The position numbers and the translations under genes are program-made. DNA of 64,000 nucleotides from Pseudomonas aylmerensis. GTDB lineage: Bacteria > Pseudomonadota > Gammaproteobacteria > Pseudomonadales > Pseudomonadaceae. The DNA lies in the NCBI RefSeq assembly GCF_001702265.1, contig NZ_MAUE01000025.1:111625-175624 (forward strand), written 5' to 3'. The notes beneath the pieces were generated by a model. The model did not search any database. It saw nothing but the letters and a program-made list of their open reading frames with translations, and was not told the DNA's origin. Below are positions 15,925 through 22,980 of this stretch, in pieces (position 1 is the first letter of the stretch; each line of letters starts with the position of its first letter).

Positions 15925-16342
15925 GGCTGCGCACAGTGCTGGTGATCACGCCCCAGATCGATAGCTCGTCGCCTTCCAGCACGTATCGCGCCGGGTACTT
16001 CGGGTTTTCGGAAAGCAGTATCACCTCCTTGCCGCGCTTGCAGAGCCGCTTGCACATGGGGTCGTTGTTCAGGAGGGCAACAACTATGTGCCCGTGCGCA
16101 GGCTCAATTGAGCGATCCACCACTGCCAGGTCGCCTTCGAAAATCCCCGCGCCCTGCATGCTCTCACCCGTAATCATCACCAGGTAGACATGGGGCGCCC
16201 TGATATTCAGTACTTCATCTAGGGAAATGTGCTGCTCGATGTGATCGGCCGCCGGGGACGGGAAACCGGCCGGCACATGAAACGAGCAGAGAGGCAGTTT
16301 TGCACCGCCGCCCGCAATTGGGCCCAGAATGTTGAAGCTCAT
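15917..16342 (-). CDS. umuD: UmuD-like SOS mutagenesis protein
   Basis: The 141-residue S24 self-cleaving protein has a likely cleavage pair A25-G26 (in VPAGFPSP), the catalytic Ser61 in TGESM, and the general-base Lys near K98. RecA filament triggers self-cleavage to UmuD', which joins UmuC as polymerase V. A perfect LexA box lies 20 bases upstream of the ATG. The longer central segment contains two extra Cys (DPMCKRLCKRG), not typical of E. coli UmuD. The gene order umuD-umuC is standard. Confidence 0.93.
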   Translation of the reverse strand: MSFNILGPIAGGGAKLPLCSFHVPAGFPSPAADHIEQHISLDEVLNIRAPHVYLVMITGESMQGAGIFEGDLAVVDRSIEPAHGHIVVALLNNDPMCKRLCKRGKEVILLSENPKYPARYVLEGDELSIWGVITSTVRSHV

Positions 16343-16362
16343 GGTGCTGCCTTATGCAAATA

Positions 16363-16378
16363 CTGTACGAATGTACAG
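16363..16378 (-). promoter_or_regulatory. LexA (SOS) box of umuDC
   Basis: CTGTACGAATGTACAG is a perfect CTG-N10-CAG palindrome-type LexA site, 20 bases upstream of the umuD start. It should repress umuDC until RecA-driven LexA cleavage. Confidence 0.9.
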
Positions 16379-16438
16379 TTAATATCGCATATGGCTTGCG
16401 GTCAATTTGGTGTAAGAGATATCTGACAGGCGGCCGCG

Positions 16439-16648
16439 TCAGCCCAACTCATCTGCGTACGCGGCGACAGCCTCTTCTGTGAGTTCCCGCCACTCGTCGC
16501 TGTCGATTATGCCGCGCTCTTTCATGTCGTCAGCCAGCGACAGGCGCCTCTCGTAACGCTCTTCCGGCGTGGCTGAGATGAAGTCCGGATCGTTTCGCAG
16601 GGAAAACCACGCCTCCATTGCGTTGATTTGATCGATGTTGATTGCCAT
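16439..16648 (-). CDS. hypothetical 69-residue acidic protein
   Basis: This small acidic helical protein begins MAINIDQINAMEAWFSLRND and is rich in Glu and Asp, with no Cys and no membrane segment. It runs on the same strand as umuDC but ends 61 bases before the LexA box, so it is a separate unit with its own promoter. A 13-bp palindrome lies between it and the divergent SRAP gene. The function is unknown. Confidence 0.55.
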   Translation of the reverse strand: MAINIDQINAMEAWFSLRNDPDFISATPEERYERRLSLADDMKERGIIDSDEWRELTEEAVAAYADELG

Positions 16649-16669
16649 GACGAATACCCGGGGCCAGTG

Positions 16670-16682
16670 TCTACAGTGTAGA
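16670..16682. promoter_or_regulatory. 13-bp palindrome between divergent genes
   Basis: TCTACA-G-TGTAGA is perfectly symmetric. It lies 22 bases upstream of the acidic gene (minus) and 51 bases upstream of the SRAP gene (plus), so it may be a shared operator. It does not fit CTG-N10-CAG and is not a LexA box. Confidence 0.4.
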
Positions 16683-16732
16683 GATTGGCCTGGCCCTCAG
16701 CTGTTCACTGGGGCCGACGAGCGGAGACGACT

Positions 16733-17410
16733 ATGTGCGGAAGACTTTCCCAGTACAGCGGCATCCATGACTTTGTTGCGGCTTTGAGCATGCCCAATGC
16801 CCTGGCGAACTCCGTCGGTGAATTGCCGCTCGAGCGCTACAACGTCGCACCGACAACCCAAGTCGCCCTGCTCCACCTGCAGGGCGATCTTTTGCACGCC
16901 GACCTGGTGCGCTGGGGATGGAGACCGCACTGGGCCAAAGACCGAGCCGCCCCCATCAATGCCCGCGTCGAGAAGGTGGCCCACGGCCCGTTCTTCAGGG
17001 CGATCTGGCCACACAGGGCAATCACGCCGATCGATAACTGGTTTGAGTGGGTGGACGAAGGCGGACCGAAGAAACAGCCCTACCTGATACGCCGGCGGGA
17101 TGGCGAGCCCGTGCTGTGCGCAGCCATTGGCCAACTACCAGACAGCGATGAAGGCCCGGGGGAGCATGACGGATTCGTGATCATCACCGCCGACAGCGCT
17201 GGCGGCATGGTGGACATCCACGACCGGCGCCCGGTGGTGCTGACGCCGAACCTGGCTCGGGAATGGTTGGACCCGGATACGCCCAAGGAGCGTGCCGAGC
17301 AGATGTTGCTGCAGCAGGGCGAGCCGGCCGAGGCCTTCGAATGGTTTAAGGTCGGCCCGGCGGTGGGCAACGTGCGGAACAAAGGGTCGGAGCTGATCAG
17401 CCCAATTTAA
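16733..17410 (+). CDS. SRAP domain protein (YedK/HMCES family)
   Basis: The 225-residue protein starts MCGRLSQY. C2 becomes the N-terminal catalytic cysteine after Met removal, which fixes the start despite an in-frame ATG 16 codons upstream. NARVEK (about residue 80), the NWFEW region near residue 103 and the HDRRPVVL segment near residue 163 supply the other conserved active-site residues. SRAP proteins form a stable thiazolidine crosslink with abasic sites in single-stranded DNA and shield them. Near umuDC, it fits a DNA-damage module. Phage copies may protect phage DNA; that is inference. Confidence 0.92.
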   Translation: MCGRLSQYSGIHDFVAALSMPNALANSVGELPLERYNVAPTTQVALLHLQGDLLHADLVRWGWRPHWAKDRAAPINARVEKVAHGPFFRAIWPHRAITPIDNWFEWVDEGGPKKQPYLIRRRDGEPVLCAAIGQLPDSDEGPGEHDGFVIITADSAGGMVDIHDRRPVVLTPNLAREWLDPDTPKERAEQMLLQQGEPAEAFEWFKVGPAVGNVRNKGSELISPI

Positions 17411-17751
17411 AACCCCTCACCCCACTACTGTAGCGGCATGGGCTGGAGACGGTCGCGCGCCGCTGACTGCGTGGCTTACAACGACCCGCTGTCTAAAACG
17501 GGCCAGTGTGATAGCGCCTGTTTCGCCCAATGAAACCGTGATAAGTCGAGGTAGTTTTAGACAGACTTTTGACTATTGCACGCCACGAATTATGTGGATG
17601 TAAAGCGTGGCGCGGAATGACGCCCGCCGGTAAGTGTTGTGCCGCCATGTCGCCCTGGCGGAGATACCTCGCGAAGCCCGGAACACTTCACTTATTGATG
17701 CCAATATGATGTCATTAGCAACTTAATCGCTCAGCAAATGACAAGGTAAGC
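17411..17751. other. 341-base non-coding stretch with inverted repeats
   Basis: No convincing ORF is present. TGTCTAAAAC (17490-17499) is the reverse complement of GTTTTAGACA (17554-17563), a 10-bp inverted repeat 54 bases apart. Copy 1 of a dispersed dyad (17581-17612) follows. A promoter for the gene at 17752 is expected here. Composition changes toward AT near the gene start. Confidence 0.5.
17581..17612. repeat. dispersed dyad, copy 1 (CGCCACG-N18-CGTGGCG)
   Basis: CGCCACG at 17581-17587 and CGTGGCG at 17606-17612 are exact reverse complements with 18 bases between. The same arms with the same or nearly the same spacing occur at 45044, 50865 and 60726. Here it is 140 bases upstream of the gene at 17752. 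The 32-bp length fits a site for a dimeric or tetrameric DNA-binding protein. The binding protein is unknown. Confidence 0.6.
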
Positions 17752-18108
17752 ATGGCTATTGAAACGGATGACGCAATTGCTGCTGGTGTAGGGGCTGCCG
17801 CCGGAGCGGGGATTGGTGGATTTATTGGTGTCACAGGCGCAGCTACATCTGCTTCAGCTACTGCGGCTGCGGCACTTGGAACGGCTGGAGCTGGTGCAGC
17901 CGCGACAACAGCTGCCCTGGCAACTGCTGGTGGAGGAGCCGTAGCGGCTGGCGGAGCGGGAATGGCAGGCGGGGTCTCTGTAATTGCAGGTACCGCTGCT
18001 GCGGCAAGCGCAGTGCCAGTTGTCGGCTGGGTGGTAGGCGGAACCTTAGCAATTGGGCTTGGTGGTTATTTCGCTTACAAGTACGGTAAAAAGCTTCTCG
18101 ATGATTGA
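17752..18108 (+). CDS. Ala/Gly-rich hydrophobic protein with glycine-zipper character
   Basis: This 118-residue protein is more than half Ala and Gly. Long GxxxG/AxxxG-like runs extend from residue 11 to about 105, followed by a basic tail ending YKYGKKLLDD. Such composition is seen in glycine-zipper membrane proteins, pore-forming bacteriocin-like peptides and some small phage exclusion proteins. There is no Sec signal; acidic residues (ETDD) open the protein. It is a lone plus-strand gene in a region where phage late genes run the other way. The membrane insertion call is from composition; the function is unknown. Confidence 0.6.
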   Translation: MAIETDDAIAAGVGAAAGAGIGGFIGVTGAATSASATAAAALGTAGAGAAATTAALATAGGGAVAAGGAGMAGGVSVIAGTAAAASAVPVVGWVVGGTLAIGLGGYFAYKYGKKLLDD

Positions 18109-18461
18109 CCGCCTTGCCTGCTGACCAGTCTATTCCGCTTAGCCATACGTGCATTGTTTCGAAAAATCTGGGCCCTGCCCTATTCCGTTTTTCTCACATG
18201 AGTTAAGCGCGTGTTGATTTTTGCACCCACAAATGTAGGCCAGCGATTGGTCGCCCTGACGTAGCCTGACACGCCCGCAGTGCGATCAGTCCTTGGTCGC
18301 CGGCATCGGTGATGGCGACAATTCGTTGGGCACGCTCTGAGCGAGACCTTCACCGACAGCCGTCACCAGAGCCCTATCGTTCACCTTCAGGCTGTTGGCC
18401 TTGAGCAAGCACGCGGCGAGTCGACTAGTAGACAGCCGACATCAACTCAGGAAGCGCTATC
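18109..18461. other. 353-base stretch with possible gene remnant
   Basis: No intact gene is seen. On the minus strand a frame from about 18418 to 18295 reads like coding sequence (LLKANSLKVNDRALVTAVGE then ending PMPATKD) but lacks a clear start and is interrupted by a stop upstream. It may be the tail of a decayed gene. The rest, up to the gene at 18462, holds no recognised element. Confidence 0.3.
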
Positions 18462-18848
18462 ATGTACTCAGAACCCTTCGACATAATTTTTGCCCGACGC
18501 CGTTTGAACTTTGACGACGACAGCACCCGCGCTTACTTTTTGGAAGTGCCCCCACAGGTCGGTGACTCACTGATTATTTATATGGGGCAAGGCCACATGA
18601 ACCATTACACATTGGCTCGAGTGAGCGGCGTTCGGCTCACCAAGCAATGCAAACCGTCAAAAATTTATCTTGATAAAAGCGGCTCTCTTGGCGGTGGATG
18701 TGCGTTCTGGATCAGTGGCAAGAACTACGCCGAACCCACGGGACAGACGAAGCTGATTCCATTGGTTCCGACAATCGCCAATTTGTTGGCCCATGACAGA
18801 GACATCATTCTGGACGACGAGAAGCTACGCAGCCTGTTAAGCGCCTAG
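18462..18848 (+). CDS. hypothetical 128-residue protein
   Basis: This soluble mixed alpha/beta protein opens MYSEPFDIIFARRRLNFDD. One Cys (LTKQCKPS) and a second in GGGCAFWISG lie mid-protein. The GQGHMNHYTLARVSG segment resembles a small beta-barrel core, but I recognise no family. It is on the plus strand at the left tip of the prophage next to the lysis genes, as lysogenic-conversion genes often are. The upstream 350 bases carry no partner gene. Confidence 0.55.
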   Translation: MYSEPFDIIFARRRLNFDDDSTRAYFLEVPPQVGDSLIIYMGQGHMNHYTLARVSGVRLTKQCKPSKIYLDKSGSLGGGCAFWISGKNYAEPTGQTKLIPLVPTIANLLAHDRDIILDDEKLRSLLSA

Positions 18849-18897
18849 TGATTTGGCGGCGGAGTCAGGTTAGCTGCGCTTCACAGATCAGCTCCAG

Positions 18898-19374
18898 TCA
18901 TTTGACCAAGGCAGCATATGACGCCTCACAGGCTTGACCAGCTATTCGGGCTCGGTCATAAGCAACCGCCAGCTCTCCCGCTCTTTTGTCAGCCCGCTGG
19001 AGCAGGTCGGAGAGCACCATAGCGGCGCGGGTGGCTGACGCGCCTCGTTGGGCAGCTCCGGGATCGCCGCAGGAAGTGGCGGCAAACTGGTTGGCTTCGA
19101 CGTGCAACCGGTCACCAGCAGCATCAGCGGCACCAGCATCAACATCTGCAGCCTTGTTCTGTTCTCGCGCATTGCTTGCTTCCTTATTCACGCTTGCCTG
19201 ACGGCGCTGTTCTTCTTGGCGAGCGTCGTCGCCCGCATTTTTGAGGGCGACAGCTTGATCCCTGTCGATCTCGGCAAGCTGCTCTCCGTAGCGCCAGTCC
19301 TGCACCTGCCAAGTGCCAGCGGCGGTGATCACCATCGCCAGCAGAATCGCGGCCAGGATCTGCCCGGGCGTCAT
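18898..19374 (-). CDS. Rz-like inner-membrane spanin (i-spanin)
   Basis: The 158-residue protein has a single N-terminal membrane anchor (about residues 5-22) and a long charged coiled-coil periplasmic part (EEQRRQASVNKEASNAREQN near residues 50-70). This is the i-spanin layout, and the sequence resembles DUF2514. The ATG overlaps the endolysin stop by four bases (19371-19374), fixing the start. The partner o-spanin is nested in another frame inside it. Spanins fuse inner and outer membranes at the last step of lysis. Confidence 0.85.
   Translation of the reverse strand: MTPGQILAAILLAMVITAAGTWQVQDWRYGEQLAEIDRDQAVALKNAGDDARQEEQRRQASVNKEASNAREQNKAADVDAGAADAAGDRLHVEANQFAATSCGDPGAAQRGASATRAAMVLSDLLQRADKRAGELAVAYDRARIAGQACEASYAALVK
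18942..19172 (-). CDS. Rz1-like outer-membrane lipoprotein spanin, nested in Rz
   Basis: This frame lies wholly inside the Rz gene in another register. It encodes a signal peptide with lipobox LVTGC, then a short Pro-rich region (PTSLPPLPAAIPELP), as in lambda Rz1. The true start may be the first ATG (19172) or a later one at 19145 or 19139. The frame reads on to residue 76, and lambda Rz1 is of similar size. It would pair with the i-spanin across the periplasm. Confidence 0.8.
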   Translation of the reverse strand: MRENRTRLQMLMLVPLMLLVTGCTSKPTSLPPLPAAIPELPNEARQPPAPLWCSPTCSSGLTKERESWRLLMTEPE

Positions 19375-19904
19375 GCCAGCACCTTCAACGCCTTCTCGTA
19401 CAGCGCCTGGCGATCGGCCAACCCATTCAGGCCGCCATTGATGCGACGGGTGATCTTCACGAACTCGCCCTGATCCGCCAACGTATTCAGCCCGCGCATC
19501 GACCAGAACCAGGCCGCCGACATCGCGGCGTACTGCGGTTGTTCCAACAGTGTGGGTTGATTGATCAGGTCCAGGCCCAGCGCCTCGCCGCAAGCCGCAT
19601 TGTTCGCACGGCCCGTTATCTGGATCAGGCCCCGGCCACGGTATTTGGAGCCATCACCCGGCACGGTATTGCCGAGATCGACGCGGCCTTCGTAGCCGGC
19701 CTGCTGCGCCGTCGGCCCCCAGATCTCGCGCACGTAGCGCAACTGGCCTGACTCATGCCCGACCTGGGCGATAAATGCGGCGATACGCAGCTTGGTAACG
19801 ATCCCGTACTTGCCCATGGCAGCATTCAGGACAGGAACAAAAACGCCGGCTTGGCGGCCGGCGTTCGGTAGAATCTGCAGCAACTGCTGCTGGATGATGG
19901 GCAT
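19371..19904 (-). CDS. endolysin, glycoside hydrolase family 19
   Basis: The 177-residue protein is a single-domain GH19 (chitinase-like) muramidase, common in Pseudomonas phages. The catalytic glutamates are E51 in GHESGQL and probably E60 in VREIWGPT. The YRGRGLIQITGR loop (about residues 88-99) is the conserved substrate groove. No signal peptide is present, so it needs a holin for export. It comes after the tail fibre genes and just before Rz/Rz1 in transcription order, forming the lysis cassette. Confidence 0.93.
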   Translation of the reverse strand: MPIIQQQLLQILPNAGRQAGVFVPVLNAAMGKYGIVTKLRIAAFIAQVGHESGQLRYVREIWGPTAQQAGYEGRVDLGNTVPGDGSKYRGRGLIQITGRANNAACGEALGLDLINQPTLLEQPQYAAMSAAWFWSMRGLNTLADQGEFVKITRRINGGLNGLADRQALYEKALKVLA

Positions 19905-20055
19905 GCTTGTCTCCAGATAATAAGCTTATAATAGGGTTGGATGTTTAAGAGTTTTTCAGTCGGCGACAAATGATGCGTCTACGGAAATTCAGATATCACT
20001 TGGTAGCGCGCTAAAAAACTGCGCAGATATAAACCGGAAATTTTAGGGACGAAAT

Positions 20056-20382
20056 ATGACCGATGAAAATTTTTACCTAAGTTCAAATCAAGCCGACTTG
20101 CTTAGCTGCCTTTATAGAGCTGTAAACCGCTATAAAACAAACAGAATGTGGACCCCTAACAGTTTGGAAATAGCCAAGTATGCCGAGCACTTATTCCCGG
20201 ATATCGGAAAAATAAATGTGACAGATATAAAAGATTTTATCACATCATCCGAAGCGATAGTGCTAGTCAGAGCGCATCCCCTGCCTAATCTGAAAACCAG
20301 CTTTAATGAGGCCATCGTTAAGACCGAAAAATATCAGGAACTTAGTGATTTTCTGCTCACCGCGAAGATGGAAACCTACTAA
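20056..20382 (+). CDS. hypothetical 108-residue moron protein
   Basis: This soluble, helix-rich protein is encoded by DNA visibly richer in A and T than its neighbours. It has an AGGGACGAAAT ribosome-site-like stretch just before the ATG. It begins MTDENFYLSSNQADLL and contains no recognised motif. It lies on the plus strand between the endolysin and tail-fibre genes, which run on the minus strand, so it must have its own promoter in 19905-20055. The pattern is typical of a moron gene expressed in the lysogen. The function is unknown. Confidence 0.6.
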   Translation: MTDENFYLSSNQADLLSCLYRAVNRYKTNRMWTPNSLEIAKYAEHLFPDIGKINVTDIKDFITSSEAIVLVRAHPLPNLKTSFNEAIVKTEKYQELSDFLLTAKMETY

Positions 20383-20414
20383 GCACGAAATAGCCATCTA
20401 GCATGGATATCTAC

Positions 20415-20798
20415 TCACTGTGGTTTAATCGGTCGACTCTCTTTTTTGGGAAAATCAGGGTTATCAGCCGTCCACTTTCGTAGGGCCAGCCAATACTTCT
20501 GCCACTGCTGGGCAGTGCCGGGAATGCCTTCCTCCCCGTACTCGATGGCAGTGACGTTTTGCTGGGCCAGTGGCATTTGCGAGTCGCGCCACTGGTTTTC
20601 TGTGAGAATGTTCTCGGCGTAAATGACATCCTTCGGCACTTCCCATTCGCCGGTCATTAGCGCCTGATGCCTATCACTAGGGCGATCGTAAACCATTTGC
20701 ACAATTGTTCCGCCTATAAGTAGTGCGTATTCGTCAATATCAATCTCCTCAGCTAGATTGACCACAAATCCTTCATTGTTAAATAACATCCTCATCAT
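20415..20798 (-). CDS. tail fibre assembly-like protein
   Basis: The 127-residue protein follows the tail fibre gene with a four-base overlap (20795-20798), the usual place for a fibre chaperone. It contains MVYDRPSDRHQALMTGEWE near residues 35-53, a QWQKYWLALRKWT segment near residue 98 and a final NPDFPKKES, close to tail fibre assembly (Tfa-type) C-termini. Such proteins help the fibre fold and may stay bound at the tip. The family link is by motif likeness, not search. Confidence 0.7.
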   Translation of the reverse strand: MMRMLFNNEGFVVNLAEEIDIDEYALLIGGTIVQMVYDRPSDRHQALMTGEWEVPKDVIYAENILTENQWRDSQMPLAQQNVTAIEYGEEGIPGTAQQWQKYWLALRKWTADNPDFPKKESRPIKPQ

Positions 20799-21976
20799 CT
20801 TCCTCCAGTAATTGAAACGCCGTAGAAAGGACGATCAATAAAAGCTCCGCTAACCCTGTTTACTACGTCAACATAGGCAAGATTTAGAGCCACAGGATAC
20901 GCCTGATTCCCCTGATCTGTAGCAATCAATGCATTAGATAAACATACCGGCACGTAGTTAACGTTCGTCATAGGAGTAATGAAATTTATGCGATAAGTTC
21001 CGACAGCACTGCGAGTCACACTTGCGACATTGTAGCTTCCTTTGATCGCACCAGTTATCCCGTCAAAGTTAACCCATGCCGTAGATAGTTGCTGTGGAGA
21101 CCCGGTCATCTTTGAATCCAAGGCCGTCTTGAGGTCCGCCTGATCCGAGAGCGTTCCGGTAATCGCCCCCCAGATGCCGCCCGTTGGCAATGGCACCCAT
21201 GTTCCCGCACCACTCAATACTTTCAGTCGATCAGCGATTGAGGCCACAGGCACCAAACCTTTGACACCCGCAGCAGTTGGCGTTGCGCCCACCATTGCCG
21301 CGAGGCCTTGCCTCAACTTGTCGAATCCATCAGCAGTCAGAGCGCGCAGCGAAGTGATGTCGTTGTTGTCACCGCTCGCTGCCTTGCCTTCGGTAACCTC
21401 TTCAGCGCGGTCTGCGGAGTCTTTAGCCGCAGCAGCTGAAGCTGCCGCCGCTTGCTCCGACTGGATAATAGAATCACGAGCTGTTTCAGACCGTTCGGCA
21501 GCCTCCCCGGACGTCTGGGCTGAGCTCTGGCTTTGCTGAGCGGCCAGCTGCGCGGCGTTCTTGTTGTCACTCGAAGCCTCAGCGGCAGTGGTTGCGATGT
21601 CCGCCTGATCAGTGGCCACAGCCTTCGACTGCCCTGCTGACTGTGCCGCCTCGGTTGCGGCCGCAACCTGCTCCTGCATGTCAGCAACGCCACTCGCAAT
21701 CACCTGAGTGGCAGCCCGCAAGGCATCAGCCGAATCTTTGACGTACCCCTGCATAGGCGCCAGCGAGTAAGCACCCGCAGTCACGGCTGCGCCCTGATAA
21801 TCTGGCGCGACCGAGAGCGCCGTATTACTGGCGATATTGATGACTTCGTACCACTCACCGTCAGGCCCGCGGAACGCATCACCGACGCGAGCGTTCGCGA
21901 TGAAGGATGTGCCAGTGCCGAGCACGGCATTGCTGCCAGGTGTCACAGCAACTGTGCCTGTTTTGTACCAGGTCAT
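20795..21976 (-). CDS. tail fibre protein
   Basis: The 393-residue protein has an N-terminal head MTWYKTGTVAVTPGSNAVLG, shared by many Pseudomonas and enterobacterial phage fibres. A long Ala/Ser/Gln-rich coiled-coil shaft follows (about residues 90-215, with repeats such as SAQTSGEAAERSETARDS). A beta-rich C-terminal domain (about 220-393) probably binds the receptor. It comes right after the J-like tail tip and two accessory proteins, and before its assembly chaperone. The host receptor is not predictable. Confidence 0.88.
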   Translation of the reverse strand: MTWYKTGTVAVTPGSNAVLGTGTSFIANARVGDAFRGPDGEWYEVINIASNTALSVAPDYQGAAVTAGAYSLAPMQGYVKDSADALRAATQVIASGVADMQEQVAAATEAAQSAGQSKAVATDQADIATTAAEASSDNKNAAQLAAQQSQSSAQTSGEAAERSETARDSIIQSEQAAAASAAAAKDSADRAEEVTEGKAASGDNNDITSLRALTADGFDKLRQGLAAMVGATPTAAGVKGLVPVASIADRLKVLSGAGTWVPLPTGGIWGAITGTLSDQADLKTALDSKMTGSPQQLSTAWVNFDGITGAIKGSYNVASVTRSAVGTYRINFITPMTNVNYVPVCLSNALIATDQGNQAYPVALNLAYVDVVNRVSGAFIDRPFYGVSITGGR

Positions 21977-21985
21977 ATAAATCCC

Positions 21986-22642
21986 CTAAGAAATAGGCTT
22001 GGCGAAAACTACAGGTGTGTAAAGGGAGGTTTGGATGTCAACGCCAATGACCTGCATGACCAGCCTGTTGTTTCCGTAGTCCCAGACTGCATACATGTTG
22101 CCTTGCCGAGATGTGCTGCCAGCAATATCCATTGCAATGTTGTTTAACAACATATAATCACCTATATTTAATGGGCTATATGCTGTCCAGCTAAGTCTAA
22201 AGACCCCCTGGCTAGTTTGTTCAGCACCGAGATAACTCCAGCCCGTGATAGTGCGTGTGAACTGTGCAGCGGGAGTTCCACTATCAAACAGTAGTTTTGA
22301 TGTGGCATCCCAAATTCGAAACCCATACCTCGCCGTAGGTTCCGACTTGAACGCTGCAGCAAACCACGCCCCTGATGTGCCCACGCCGGAGATGCCTCTG
22401 AAGGAAAACCCCGTCCAAGCGCCAGCGGATCCTGTGATCAAGCAGAAGCAAAGCGTGTTCGATTGGTTCAACCTGACGAAGACAAGAGGCGGCTCAACGG
22501 AGTTTATTACTTTCGCAAATGGAACAAACACACCCGATCCGTTACCGCTCCATGTGCCTCTATCTAGAGTTACAAGTCTGGCAAACTCGGAGTCAAGCAC
22601 CACAACGTCATCGTTATTTGAGAACTCAATACCAAAAGACAT
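21986..22642 (-). CDS. tail tip accessory protein, paralogue of the next gene
   Basis: The protein has 218 residues from ATG 22640-22642; a GTG directly before it is a less likely start. It opens MSFGIEFSNNDDVVVLDSEF, much like MSYGIRVW of the adjacent gene, so the two share an N-terminal beta-domain. It is rich in aromatic residues and beta-type sequence, with a WDATSKLLFDSGTP stretch near residue 113. It lies between J and the tail fibre, so it is probably a fibre-associated structural protein. No family name is assigned. Confidence 0.65.
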   Translation of the reverse strand: MSFGIEFSNNDDVVVLDSEFARLVTLDRGTWSGNGSGVFVPFAKVINSVEPPLVFVRLNQSNTLCFCLITGSAGAWTGFSFRGISGVGTSGAWFAAAFKSEPTARYGFRIWDATSKLLFDSGTPAAQFTRTITGWSYLGAEQTSQGVFRLSWTAYSPLNIGDYMLLNNIAMDIAGSTSRQGNMYAVWDYGNNRLVMQVIGVDIQTSLYTPVVFAKPIS

Positions 22643-22980
22643 CACCTGTACCTCATAACGAGCAGTCTTTGCACTGCAATACCAAGCGGACCAGAATTTG
22701 TACTCGGCTGGCCGAAGAACAACGTAACACCGCCATTGCCCACAATTGGTGTGTATTGAATTCCTCTATTGTCTTGTGCGTCGGTAGGATATGCCGCAAC
22801 GGGAATGCAAACCGCCGAATGCGTTGCGGGTGTTACCCCAGCGATTGGTATAAATATCGACCGACTTTGAATTGCTGCTGTTTTTTGAACAAGTGCCGAG
22901 TAGGTGATCCTCACGGTGAATGAATTCTCATCAAGCTCAAGGGCGCCGGTCGCGCCCCATACCCGTATGCCGTAACTCAT
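22642..22980 (-). CDS. tail tip accessory protein
   Basis: This 112-residue beta-rich protein opens MSYGIRVWGATGALELDEN. Its start overlaps the J stop by four bases (22977-22980), and its stop overlaps the next gene by one base, so the three genes are translationally coupled. N-terminal similarity to the 218-residue neighbour suggests a shared attachment domain. It is probably a small structural protein at the tip of the tail. The function is inferred from position alone. Confidence 0.6.
   Translation of the reverse strand: MSYGIRVWGATGALELDENSFTVRITYSALVQKTAAIQSRSIFIPIAGVTPATHSAVCIPVAAYPTDAQDNRGIQYTPIVGNGGVTLFFGQPSTNSGPLGIAVQRLLVMRYR

Noticed and set aside
16670..16682. Second LexA box in front of the SRAP gene
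   Set aside because: TCTACAGTGTAGA does not contain CTG-N10-CAG; reported only as a palindrome.
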